DNA of 25,000 bases from Stramonita haemastoma (GCA_030674155.1 CM060334.1:25019984-25044983), one strand, 5' to 3'. Shown: positions 1 to 9,576, counted from the stretch's first letter. Numbers and translations are program-made. The notes: a model not told the origin generated them from the letters alone.

Positions 1-116
1 AGGAGAGAGAGAGAGAGAGAGATGGGTGGACAGAGAGGGAGAGGGGGGGGGGAGAGAGAGAGAGGGGTGTGAGGGAGAGAGTAGAGAATTGGGGGGAGAG
101 GGAGGAGAGGTCACCT
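1..116. repeat. GA-rich purine tract (left edge)
   Basis: Almost uninterrupted purine sequence, first (GA)n and then G-rich with runs of up to about ten G. It continues off the left edge of the window. The complementary CT-rich strand is a polypyrimidine tract of the kind that recurs many times further right. Confidence 0.9.
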
Positions 117-128
117 CTGACAATTTGT

Positions 129-1340
129 CAATCCTTCATTCAATCAGTCGATCGATCCTTCATTCAGTCAATCCTTCATTCAATCAGTCAATCGATCCTT
201 CATTCAGTCAATCCTTCATTCAATCAGTCAATCGATCCTTCATTCAGTCAATCCTTCATTCAATCAGTCGATCGATCCTTCATTCAGTCAATCCTTCATT
301 CAATCAGTCAATCGATCCTTCATTCAGTCAATCCTTCATTCAATCAGTCAATCGATCCTTCATTCAGTCAATCCTTCATTCAATCAGTCAATCGATCCTT
401 CATTCAGTCAATCCTTCATTCAATCAGTCAATCGATCCTTCATTCAGTCAATCCTTCATTCAATCAGTCAATCGATCCTTCATTCAGTCAATCCTTCATT
501 CAATCAGTCAATCGATCCTTCATTCAGTCAATCCTTCATTCAATCAGTCAATCGATCCTTCATTCAGTCAATCCTTCATTCAATCAGTCAATCGATCCTT
601 CATTCAGTCAATCCTTCATTCAATCAGTCAATCGATCCTTCATTCAGTCAATCCTTCATTCAATCAGTCAATCGATCCTTCATTCAGTCAATCCTTCATT
701 CAATCAGTCAATCGATCCTTCATTCAGTCAATCCTTCATTCAATCAGTCAATCGATCCTTCATTCAGTCAATCCTTCATTCAATCAGTCAATCGATCCTT
801 CATTCAGTCAATCTTCATTCAATCAGTCGATCGATCCTTCATTCAGTCAATCCTTCATTCAATCAGTCAATCGATCCTTCATTCAGTCAATCCTTCATTC
901 AATCAGTCAATCGATCCTTCATTCAGTCAATCCTTCATTCAATCAGTCAATCGATCCTTCATTCAGTCAATCCTTCATTCAATCAGTCAATCGATCCTTC
1001 ATTCAGTCAATCCTTCATTCAATCAGTCAATCGATCCTTCATTCAGTCAATCCTTCATTCAATCAGTCAATCGATCCTTCATTCAGTCAATCCTTCATTC
1101 AATCAGTCAATCGATCCTTCATTCAGTCAATCCTTCATTCAATCAGTCAATCGATCCTTCATTCAGTCAATCCTTCATTCAATCAGTCAATCGATCCTTC
1201 ATTCAGTCAATCCTTCATTCAATCAGTCAATCGATCCTTCATTCAGTCAATCCTTCATTCAATCAGTCAATCGATCCTTCATTCAGTCAATCCTTCATTC
1301 AATCAGTCAATCGATCCTTCATTCAGTCAATCCTTCATCC
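129..1340. repeat. 40-bp minisatellite, about 30 copies
   Basis: A homogeneous head-to-tail array with a strict 40-bp period, about 30 copies. Each unit can be parsed as ten tetramers that all end in TC (AATC, CTTC, ATTC, AGTC, GATC), so it is a higher-order repeat of a degenerate NNTC word. Variation is minimal: a CAGTCG variant of CAGTCA at about 150, 270 and 829, and a single-base deletion near 814 that shifts the phase of everything after it. The unit has no stop trinucleotide on the + strand and 40 is not a multiple of 3, so all three + frames stay open for hundreds of codons. The apparent Ser/Gln/Ile/Phe-rich proteins are artefacts. Confidence 0.97.
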
Positions 1341-1560
1341 AATCAGTCGATCAATCCTTCATTCAATCAGTCAGTCAGTTGTTCATTTAATCGCCAATCA
1401 TTCATTCAATCAGTCAGTTCATTCAATCAGTCAATAATTTATTCAATCAATTTTTATTCAATCTGTCAATTAATCAATCAATCAATCAGTCCCATCATCA
1501 CCCATCAGTTTCAGTGAGTGGTCAGTCTTGAGGCTACCACTGATGATCAGTCAGTTAATC
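1341..1560. repeat. Decayed NNTC tetramer zone
   Basis: Degenerate continuation of the minisatellite. CATT, CAAT and CAGT words persist without the 40-bp higher-order period, interrupted by unique bases, until the cleaner TCTG array begins. It looks like the older, unhomogenised edge of the array. Confidence 0.75.
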
Positions 1561-1612
1561 TGTCTGTCTATGTCTTTCTGTCTGTCGGGTCTGTCTGTCT
1601 GTCTGTCTGTCG

Positions 1613-1688
<76 letters not shown>

Positions 1689-1693
1689 GTCTG

Positions 1694-1758
<65 letters not shown>

Positions 1759-1759
1759 T
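1561..1759. repeat. (TCTG)n then (ATCT)n microsatellite
   Basis: TCTG repeats from about 1561 to 1612 pass into a nearly perfect ATCT array to 1759, broken once around 1687-1697 by TCTG units. In tetramer register these are again words ending in TC, so the compositional theme of the minisatellite continues. Confidence 0.95.
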
Positions 1760-2578
1760 AACCCATCCACCTAGGCTACTGTCCATCAATTGATCAGTGC
1801 CTCTTGAGACAGCCACAGATATTCGTTCATTCAATCAATCCAATTGTCTGTCAGTTTGATTCCAAAATAATTTTCATGCCAGTGGAGAAGTTATGTTGAC
1901 AGTGACAATCATTATCCTTTGTCATGGAAGGTTCACGCGATACTGTGTCTTGAATATGACAAAAATATTCTATTCATTTTGGAGATGATGAGAAGTGTAT
2001 TTATCGGGCAAATATGATGCCAGAACTAAACAAAATGTTTAAAAACCGTATATCAATTTTTTATACCAATCAATAAGGGTTACAAACATCTTGTTCGCTC
2101 ATTTATTGGGGTGGGGGGAATAATGCCATGGAAAAACAAACATGACAGAGAATCAGTTCGGGCTGTTACCCTTTTTTGTGTCTAGAAATCTTGGATGAAT
2201 GAATGGAAAGGGGTGGGGTGTGAGGGTGAGGAGGGAACATATTTTCGAAAACTAATGTAAATGAATACAAACCAAAGCCGTCTACGGCTGCTGACGGACA
2301 GGGCGTTCGTACCAAGGGAGTAAACTTCGTCTCCAATCTTGTGTCACGGGTTTGAGGGTTTGTTTCCCTTGCATTGCTAATCGGTTCTTGCGTGTACGTT
2401 CATGTTCGCTTGGCAGTCTAACACAGCATTATCTATAATATATGAAGCATTGTGTGAGTATATAACGTGTTAAACTGTACTGTAATCGAGAATAACAGAG
2501 TTAAGTATAGCCATTCGGTTGTGATTTTCATATAATTATTTTTTTATCTGTTCTGTTGTCGATTTGTTATGTTTTACT
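1760..2578. other. Non-repetitive AT-rich DNA, no gene seen
   Basis: No open frame of note and no RNA gene. It begins with scattered CAAT/CATT words (to about 1860) that fade into unique sequence. Around 2281-2350 there is a GC-richer patch with a GTTCG word and a GGGTTTGAGG word that could be a badly decayed tRNA-SINE head, but no box A can be shown. If the PDZ exon downstream belongs to a + strand gene, this stretch is its intron or upstream DNA. Confidence 0.5.
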
Positions 2579-2711
2579 GTTAATATTTCTGCTGCTACGA
2601 CTGCTGCTGTTATTTCTGTTGTGCTGATGCATTGACTGCTGCTTTTACCACTTCTACTGCTGCTGCTGACACTACTACCCTACTTCTACTACTACCATAA
2701 TTATTATTACT
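2579..2711. repeat. Imperfect CTG/CTA/TTA trinucleotide tract
   Basis: Runs of CTGCTG, CTACTA and ATTATT triplets interspersed with short unique words, typical of an old decayed trinucleotide repeat. Confidence 0.7.
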
Positions 2712-2744
2712 GATACTAGTATGCCTCGAACCGGAGTTTATACA

Positions 2745-3110
2745 TTTTTTTTTTTATTCCTCAGCTAGAGCTTCGAGGTTTATCAGTGGTGAGGTTTTTG
2801 CATATGCAACTGTCTCCCCCCCCCCCCCCCCCCACTATTAAGATAGCCACATTCCAACTTCAGGGATACAGTTGGGAATTGATACTACCAATTTTGCCAG
2901 GACAGACAGTCGTGATGTACCTCCCTGCTCTTTCCGATTTTCAACTGTTGTGGTTGATGTGCACAAGTCCGTAAGTACAGGGGTCTGACTGGTCTCCAGT
3001 CTCCTCCGAAAGACTTGACATTCAGACTGAAAGGGCACGGCTGGGAATTGAATCCAGAACCTCATGGTTTACTCGTTAGGTAGGCGAACATTTAGACCAT
3101 CCTGCCACCT
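2745..3110 (-). mobile_element. tRNA-derived SINE, about 365 bp
   Basis: Read on the minus strand this has the layout of a full SINE. The head near 3110 carries a perfect RNA polymerase III box A (TGGTCTAAATG, 3099-3089) and a one-mismatch box B (GATTCAATTCC, 3054-3044). A body follows that includes CTTTCGGA and CCTGGCAAAATT words. The 3' domain ends CTCTAGCTGAGGAA and runs into a poly(A) tail, seen as poly(T) at 2745-2755. The 3' domain matches the end of the SINE at 18494 and a fragment at 13165. A run of 18 C (2816-2833) has expanded inside it. No convincing target-site duplication is visible. It lies just upstream of the PDZ exon, in antisense. Confidence 0.8.
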
Positions 3111-3243
3111 TCTCTCTTGGTACATAATTATGTTATATAATATCACCTAAGCTATGAGAGCAAATAAAGTCTCTACTTGCACTACCAGTAGTGCAGCAAG
3201 TAACAGTCTTTTTCACGCTGTATCTTTTGCCCTGACTGTGCAG
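3111..3243 (+). other. Intron end with splice acceptor
   Basis: The last part of the intron before the PDZ exon. The stretch 3205-3243 is pyrimidine-rich (CTTTTTCACG, then CTTTTGCCCTGACTGTGCAG) and ends in a consensus CAG acceptor at 3241-3243. Confidence 0.6.
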
Positions 3244-3382
3244 ACGTGGAGACCTGCTGTATTCCGTGAACGGCTGTTCCCTAGGGGAGCTGTCTCTTCT
3301 GGACGCCTACCAGCTGTTCAAGAATCTGCCCTCAGGACCCATCCGTATCCGGGGAGCCCGTGTGGAGACTGCCTACATCCAG
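3244..3382 (+). CDS. Internal exon: PDZ domain (second half)
   Basis: The only convincing coding sequence in the window. The exon is 139 nt, flanked by a pyrimidine-rich tract ending in CAG and by a good donor (CAG|GTAACTGA). One base completes a split codon, then 46 codons read open to a codon boundary, so it is entered in phase 2 and left in phase 0. The peptide starts RGDLLYSVNG, the G-D-x-L-x-x-V-N-G signature of PDZ strands beta-3 and beta-4. Next come S-L-x-x-L-S (residues 12-17), helix alpha-2 (LLDAYQLFKN, 18-27), the LPSGP turn (28-32) and a final strand. The residue at the first alpha-2 position, which contacts the ligand, is Leu18 rather than the His of class I PDZ domains; this suggests a hydrophobic (class II-like) preference. 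The A-Y-x-L-x-K-x-L-P-x-G-P stretch resembles PDZ domains of the PDZD2/IL-16 type, but I cannot name the gene. The carboxylate-binding loop and beta-1/2 must lie on an upstream exon not found here. Confidence 0.8.
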
Positions 3383-4738
3383 GTAACTGAGCCTTAGCCT
3401 GAAAGATGGGTTCTTATCATGACAAGGGCGAAATGCTTAAAGCTGAATTCCTATATGAAAGTTAGCTGCTGTACTAGTGTATTCAGTGCAAAGAAGAAAA
3501 CAGCTTTAGGGACAGCTTGAAAACAGAAAGTTTTCAGAGAACTGGGCCCCTTCTTACAAGGGCTTCAGCCCTCTATTTCTGAGTCTGTAGAGGGGGAAGG
3601 GGAGGTTGGAGCAGATCTAGATCATGAGCTCTGGATACCTGTCTGCTGTTGTCTTTTTTCCAACCTAGCTGTTGCATTGTGGCAGATAATACAAAGAATG
3701 ATGATGATACAAAGAATGATAAAACTGCTGTTATTGTCTTCATCAGAATTTTTTTCCCCAATTTAGCTGTTAGCTGTAGTAATTGTAATTCTACAACAGA
3801 GATGATGATAAAGAGTTGTTAATGTCTTCATCAGAAAAGCAGAAAAGCTTCCTGAAGAAAAAAAAGACTATTAGCATAAAATGATACGCTGCCTAAGCTC
3901 TAGACTGTTGGGGAGTGTATTTTAAAATCTAAACCAGATATTTATAAATGTGTGTACACAGTCGATTTTAGTGAAAATTATTATGAGGGCAATTATTTTT
4001 CAGTTAAATAGATACGCTTTTTTACTATCTGGTCTTTTTTGTGGTAAATATTATTACAATCTGGCCTATAACACGCTGATTAAAGATGATTTTGATAAGG
4101 TTTAATTTCTTTTTAGAAGAAAGACAGCTTGAGAAAAGTCCATAAGAGTACAGTTATGACCCACATCCTTTCTTCTTTGAAGAAAATTCCTGTATAGTCC
4201 TGTTAGTAAACCATATAACTCTGCATGCATCAGTACAACATCATCTGTTTTTATGTGGATTTGCTCATGTTGGGTATTGTGGTTGAACTCTCTTGTGGTT
4301 TTGCTGTAACTCTTTTTGTCCTTGTTCTTTCGAACATAACAAAATTGGCATTATAAATTCCCTTACTTGTACAAGATTGATGAAAATATATAGACACACA
4401 ATAGGTATATCAGTGTCACAGCTCTCACACTCCAGTAGGTTATAGTATTAAGACATATGTTCCAGTTAGGTTTTCGTCTTGAACGTCTTTGTATTTAGGG
4501 GATTAAGTATGAACATATTCATGCATTTGTTTAAAACTGTGAACCATAAGCACTTTCTGACAAATGTATTCTTATATTTTGTGTATAAACCTATTTTTTG
4601 TTGTTGTTCTTTATCATAAATTAATGGGAGGGGTCTATTATCAGGATGTTAACATGACTTTTATTAGGCCTAATGAAGATTTTGTTTTGTTTTGTTTGAA
4701 ACAAGAACTTGTGCAATCAGTACATTTTCAATAGACAT

Positions 4739-4740
<2 letters not shown>
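3383..4740 (+). other. Probable intron, mostly unique sequence
   Basis: AT-rich DNA following the PDZ exon donor. Apart from the tandem duplication at 3655-3836 I see no gene, RNA or mobile element. Confidence 0.5.
3655..3836. repeat. Diverged tandem duplication, 88-bp offset
   Basis: The words TAGCTGTT, GATGATGATA and TTAATGTCTTCATCAGAA (TTATTGTCTTCATCAGAA in the first copy) occur in the same order twice. The shared GTCTTCATCAGAA starts at 3736 and 3824, giving an 88-bp offset. The copies are clearly diverged. Confidence 0.65.
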
Positions 4741-4742
<2 letters not shown>

Positions 4743-4836
<94 letters not shown>

Positions 4837-4925
4837 TCTCTCTCTCTGTCTGTCTTCTGTCTTCTGTCTTCTGTCTCTGTCTCTGTCTCTCTCTGTCTCT
4901 CTCTGTCTCTCTCTGTTTTCTCTGT

Positions 4926-5008
<83 letters not shown>
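4743..5008. repeat. (TC)n array with TCTG interruption
   Basis: Near-perfect (TC)n at 4743-4832, then TCTG- and TTCTG-type units, then perfect (TC)n again at 4930-5008. It directly abuts the SINE-like element at 5021. Confidence 0.97.
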
Positions 5009-5011
<3 letters not shown>

Positions 5012-5020
5012 CGTTTCTTC

Positions 5021-5221
5021 GGAGATGACACTTTAAACCGAGGCCCCGTGTGCAAACGCATGCAGATTATCTTGCCACACGTTAAATCCTATTCCGCTTT
5101 TCGTAACAGTACGCCATCGTGTGCCGGTAGGAACAGATGACATTTAAAAAGCTGCATACACACGGGGACTGGATGTAAAAAAGCACAAGAGTGCTTATTC
5201 CATTATCCTCGATACAAAAGA
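5021..5221 (+). mobile_element. SINE-like element, copy 1
   Basis: About 200 bp of unique sequence between two (TC)n arrays. From about 5050 onwards it matches the minus-strand copy at 14516-14681 over nearly its whole length, sharing TTAAATCCT, TCCGCTTTTCGTAA, CCATCGTGTGCCGGT, GGAACAGATGACA, GCATACACACGGGGAC and TATCCTCGAT. Its first 35 bases (GATGACACTTTAAACCGAGG, CCCGTGTGC) match the conserved core of the SINE at 20985 (GAGACGATAAACTGAGG, CCCGTGTGC). No tRNA head is present here, so it is 5' truncated or begins at the core. The 3' end runs through an A-rich stretch (AAAAGAATAAAACAATAAAT) into the next (TC)n. Confidence 0.8.
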
Positions 5222-5238
5222 ATAAAACAATAAATCAT

Positions 5239-5451
<213 letters not shown>

Positions 5452-6303
5452 TGCGCATGCACATATCAATATATGACCAGACAAACCATACAGTTGGGAT
5501 TCATTCCAGTTTCCTTTACCCTGATATTGCCTTGCTGTGTTGTTTGTTGTTGTTGTTTGTTGTTGTTTGTTGTTGTAGTTGTGTTGTTGTTAGTTGTTGT
5601 TCTTGGTGTTGTGGTATTTGCGTTTCATCAGTGGTGACCCTGCTATTGGCTATTGTGGTGTGGTGTTGCATTATTGCAGAGGCAGTCGTATGTCTGAAGG
5701 CTAGCCTTGTTATGGTGGTGATGGTGTTGGTGTTCAAGGTATTGGGAGTGTGCTGTGGCCTAGTGTGTGTTTGTGTATGTGTGTATGTGTGTGTGTGTGT
5801 GGCTGTAGGTTTCTTTACCTTGCTTTGTAGCAGTTCATGGCTTCTTACACAAACACGTTGGGTTTTGCTTTTGAGTGTGGCTGCCACTGTTCAAGCTTTT
5901 GAGAAACAAAAATCTGTTTTATCTTTCTACACCTACCATTTTTTATTCTGTATTGATTGATTGATAATGACCCTTTGTGTATCTTTATTTATCAACAGCT
6001 TGTAGGAGTTTGAACACTATGCTCACCAAGAATTTTCTTTCCACATTTTTTCACACACTTCTTCCCCCTTACCCTACTCATTTGCTTCTCTTGAAGTTTT
6101 CCTTGTCCCAATTTTTTTTTCTGTCTCTATCATTAACTTCATCCTTTTCCTTATCTTGTGGCCATTAGTGACTCCATGCATTCCTGTAACCCTCTGCTTC
6201 CTGGGTGCATTTCTCTGCTTGCTTTAATCAACCATTTGGGGAAAAAATTCTGAAGGATCTTTATTCTCAACTTACAATAATGTTGTTTTGTCCCTCTTCC
6301 CAT
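5452..6303. other. T-rich unique DNA with GTT and TG tracts
   Basis: Contains a (GTT)n tract at about 5535-5612, looser TGG/TTG triplets to about 5740, and a short (TG)n at 5763-5802. The rest is T-rich with no gene seen. Open frames here follow the GTT and TG repeats and carry no recognisable domain. Confidence 0.6.
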
Positions 6304-6450
6304 TCGGCTCTCTCTGTGTCTCACTCTCTCTGTCTCTCTCTTGCTTTGTTTCTGTCTGTCTGTCTGTCTCTCTCTGTCCTCTCTTTGTCTCTCTTTCTTG
6401 TCTCTCTTTCTCTCTATGTTCTTCTCTCTCTTCTCTCTTCTCTCTCTCTC

Positions 6451-6513
<63 letters not shown>

Positions 6514-6554
6514 TCCTCTCCCTCCTCCTCCCTCCCTCTCTCTCCCTCCCCCCC
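6304..6554. repeat. TC-rich array with TCTG and CCCT units
   Basis: TCTCTG and TCTG units, then perfect (TC)n at about 6445-6509, ending in a CCCTCC tract and a C run. Confidence 0.95.
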
Positions 6555-8410
6555 AAGCCAAAGGGTTTTTCCTTATTGATGTAACCAAAGTGCCCAGATC
6601 TGCAGTAAGCTGTTATTATGCTTTAAAATGGTTATTTTAAACCTCACCATGATAAACTCAAGATTATACGATTTTCTGTACTCTCTTTCACAAGAAAAAG
6701 TATCCTCCAAAATTGAAATATGATAGCTTATAATACCTTATAAAAATTATGGCGAAGTACTTGAAAACAGCCCTATGTGCAAACTTCACACCAGTGGGCT
6801 TTATAGTCTCACTGTGATTCCCAGCTGTGATGGTTGAGACAGAGGGCATGCAGAGATCGTTTGTCCTGGGGCAACTTAGAGTTTATAGATACTGATTTTG
6901 TTGAAATGTAGTGGCATACTGGCATACATACTGGCATACATACTGGCATTTTTTTTTTTTTTCTTTTTAATCTTGATAATCTGTTTGCCCTGAGGCAAGT
7001 TAGAGTTTGTTGATACTGGTTTTGTTTAAATGTAGTGTCCTTTGTAATCTGTTTGCTCTGAGGCAAGTTAGAGTTTATAGATACTGGTTTTGTTTTAAAT
7101 GTAGTGTCTTGATAACCTGAAGTAGCTTTAGGTTTTGTCCAATCCCAGTAGTGTTCATTTTTTTGTTGCAATTTCATTTTGACTTGCTTTGCAACAGTTT
7201 TTTTTTCTCTCTTCTCCTAGTGTGTATGTGTGGAGTGTGTGGCTTTTTTCTTTCTTCTTTTTATCTCTTAATCTTTCGTTGTAGTTTTTTTTTTTATTAT
7301 TGAAAACACAGTGATAATATTGAGATGTGTTTCATTGATATGCAGTCTACTTTAAGTTTACTGTTATTGCTTATTATTCTAAGTTCCATTTTTGTTTGGC
7401 GCTTTCATCACTCCAGTACTTTATAAAAATTCATTAATTAGCTGTGGCTTGATACTGCCTGTTTTTTTTTCCTGCACCTTTTTTAAAATTTATTTATCTC
7501 TTCATCTTCTCTTCAATATGATTTTTATAACTGGCGATTTCAAGAAAACTTTTTGTGACGTTTTCACCCATCTTCTCACTTGTCAAACACAATAATAATT
7601 TCTTCCCTAAAAAAAATGATAATGTGTGTGTGTTTTTTCCTATTAACATAACTTTACATTTTTCTGTTTTCCCACTTTGTGTGACACACAAACCAACAAG
7701 ATAAGTTATCGTTTTTTTAATGTTACAGCTGGAAAGAAATCACAAATATCTTTTTTTATTTCAATATTTTATGTAGGCATTTTAACCAAGTTAGCTAAGT
7801 TTAAAGTACAGTGATAGAGTTGATGTATGAAAGACATTTCCATGACAATAGTTTAGTAGCTTGTTTCGATTGCAGATATAGGATTCTTGAGTGTTGTAAT
7901 CAAATTAGGTATGAACAGAATTTGTTGTCGTGAGAAAAGTTTCAGTTCAAAGTATATCATGTATGTGGGTTTGGTTTTGTTAGTATTGTTATGGGTTTTT
8001 GTTGTTGTTGTTTTAGCTAGATTCATCTTTGTTGGTGTTGTATGGCTAACAAAACATTGGGTTTGTGTGTCTGTATATAAAACTTATAATGTGTAACTGT
8101 AATCTTTGACCAGATGAAGTGTGGTTGTCAAACATGATGCAATATAAAAGATGCCACCAAACGTCCTCAGCTGATTCCAATTTTTCAGTGTTTGTTACCC
8201 TAACTTGATTTAATTTTTCAATCTTTCCATTTGTTGTTGTTGTTGTTGTTGACTTTTATAGTGTTTGTCCTGAAGTTGATTTTACAATGTGGTGAGCTCT
8301 ACACCTGAAATAATATGTCAGTCACTGATTACTAATTTGCTAGAATACCTTTATATAGAACACTCTGCAGTCTTTCTTAAAACTGATTTTCAAACTGGAT
8401 TTTAATCTCT
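6555..8410. other. AT-rich probable intron, no gene seen
   Basis: Unique T-rich sequence with several homopolymer T runs and a (TTG)n tract at about 8232-8252. It carries one small tandem repeat family (6858-7125). No exon with both splice sites and an open frame was recognised. Confidence 0.5.
6858..7125. repeat. Diverged 68-bp tandem repeat with internal insertion
   Basis: A unit marked by GTTTGCCCTGAGGCAAGTTA, then GAGTTTATAGATACTGGTTT and AAATGTAGTG, occurs at about 6858, 6981 and 7049, with a partial fourth at about 7113 (CCTGAAGTAGCTTTAGG). The second and third copies are 68 bp apart. The first and second are 123 bp apart because about 55 bp, made of ACTGGCATACAT repeats plus a T run (about 6912-6966), sits between them. 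Confidence 0.75.
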
Positions 8411-8514
8411 GTGTGTGTGTGTGCGTACGTGCGCGTGTGTGTGTGCGTGTGTGTGTGTGTGTGCGTGCGTGTGTGTGTATGCGTGTGTGCGTGCGCGTGG
8501 CGTGGTGTGTGTGT
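8411..8514. repeat. (TG)n with CG units
   Basis: Alternating TG with frequent CG dinucleotides (GTGCGTGCGC), a purine/pyrimidine alternation. It is followed by a (GTT)n stretch that forms the pyrimidine-rich side of the possible acceptor at 8537. Confidence 0.93.
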
Positions 8515-8537
8515 TTTGTTGTTGTTGTTGTTTCAAG

Positions 8538-8636
8538 GGAGGCAAGCCAGATCACACATCAGGGACAGCAACTCCAGGGACCAAGTCTGATCAAGATGGC
8601 GACGACTCTACCAAAGAAGCATCTACACCATTGTAG
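8538..8636 (+). CDS. Candidate terminal coding exon, S/T/D-rich tail
   Basis: A candidate only. A T-rich stretch ending TTTCAAG could be an acceptor (AAG is weaker than CAG). From 8538 there are 32 open codons and then TAG. The peptide begins GGKPDHTSGTATPG, is hydrophilic and rich in Ser, Thr, Asp and Lys, and ends EASTPL. This reading enters in phase 0, which is what the donor of the PDZ exon at 3382 requires. Joined, they would give a PDZ domain followed by a short disordered C-terminus. The last three residues T-P-L fit the class I PDZ-ligand pattern (S/T-x-hydrophobic). The GC content of 8538-8735 is visibly higher than the flanks, supporting functional sequence. Other exons could lie between, or this could be chance. 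Confidence 0.35.
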   Translation, partial: GGKPDHTSGTATPGTKSDQDGDDSTKEASTPL

Positions 8637-9055
8637 TCTAACCACTGCGCTACTAGTCACCGAGCCAGACTCCTGCCCCTCACCTAGCCAGCCAGACTGG
8701 TACGAGCGAACCAGACCTGTACACGATCACTGATCCAAGATTATGATGCTACTCAAATTTTGATTTTTGCATTTTTTTCCTATATTTGATGTTATCAGCC
8801 TTCTTTTAATGTTCAGTTCTGTGTCCTAGTGGTGAGGCATATTATATGAGTTTTGTGTACTGTGACATTTGTTTTTTGGTTTGAAAAGGAAAAAAACTTG
8901 AGACTGAAAAGGACAAAAGATCATTAGTGGATTTCTATTGTTTTCGTTGGTGATATGTTTTTTGTTTGGTTGGATTTTTGTATGTTTGGGGGGGTCTTAT
9001 GCGTGATTTTATTTTTAGGGGGGACAGGGTAGTTGGTTAAAATTTTCCTTGCCTT
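8637..9055 (+). other. Possible 3' UTR or intergenic DNA
   Basis: A GC-richer segment to about 8735 and then AT-rich DNA. If the exon at 8538 is terminal, this is 3' UTR. No open frame or RNA gene is evident. Confidence 0.3.
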
Positions 9056-9253
9056 GTGTGTGTGTGTGTAGTGTGTGTGTGTGTGTATGTGTGTGTGTGT
9101 GGTGTGAGTGTGATGTGTGTGTGTGTAGTGTGTGTGTGTGTGTGGTGTGTGGTGAGTGTGGTGGTGTGGTGAGTGTGTGTGTGTGTGTGTGCGTGTGTGT
9201 GTGTGTGTGTGTGGTGGTGCGTGCGCGCGTGTGTGTGTAGAGAGAGAGAGGAG
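9056..9253. repeat. (TG)n compound array ending in (GA)n
   Basis: TG repeats interrupted by GTAGTG, GGTGTG and GAGTG, with a short CG stretch near 9220, passing at 9239 into AGAGAGAG. The same TG-to-GA junction recurs at 11048, 13500 and 14358. Confidence 0.95.
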
Positions 9254-9576
9254 GAAGCATTGCTAACTTTTAGAACGATGATACATCAAACAGCATTTCT
9301 ATAATGCTCCTTCTTTTTTTTATCACACCTTTCATTAACTGTTGAGCGCCTAGCAGAATTTGATTATTGCTAAAGATTTTAAAGGCATAAAGAAAGTGTG
9401 TGTTGTGTATATGTGTGTGTCTGTGTCTCTGTCTGTGTTGAAAAATCTGTATAGAAAAAACAGGAAGAAAAAAGAGATTTAAAAAGTATTACATCACATT
9501 CATCAAGTGCAACATAAAAGGGGAAGAAGAAGGTATCGCAGTTGCATTTAAGGCAGGAGTGGATGGCTTCCGTACG
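9254..9576. other. Unique spacer between TG and CA arrays
   Basis: AT-rich DNA with no gene seen, including a small TG/TCTG patch at about 9395-9440. It separates a TG array on the left from a CA array on the right, so the flanks are inverted repeats of each other. Confidence 0.5.

Noticed and set aside
129..1340. CRISPR-like regular repeat array
   Set aside because: Units are head-to-tail with no unique spacers, and the genome is eukaryotic.
26..1517. Long open frames (454 and 482 codons) over the 40-bp array
   Set aside because: The unit lacks stop codons on the + strand, so every frame is open; the peptides are exact period repeats with no domain.
2281..2380. Possible tRNA-SINE head
   Set aside because: Only a GTTCG word and a weak box B-like GGGTTTGAGG; box A cannot be shown and no SINE body follows.
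3154..3390. A 78-codon open frame overlapping the PDZ exon in another frame
   Set aside because: It runs through the intron and across the donor, and lacks a domain; the PDZ frame explains the sequence better.
8637..8660. Box A-like TAGCGCAGTGG on the minus strand, suggesting another SINE or tRNA
   Set aside because: No box B or tRNA-like arms follow at the expected distance, and the downstream minus-strand sequence matches none of the other SINEs.
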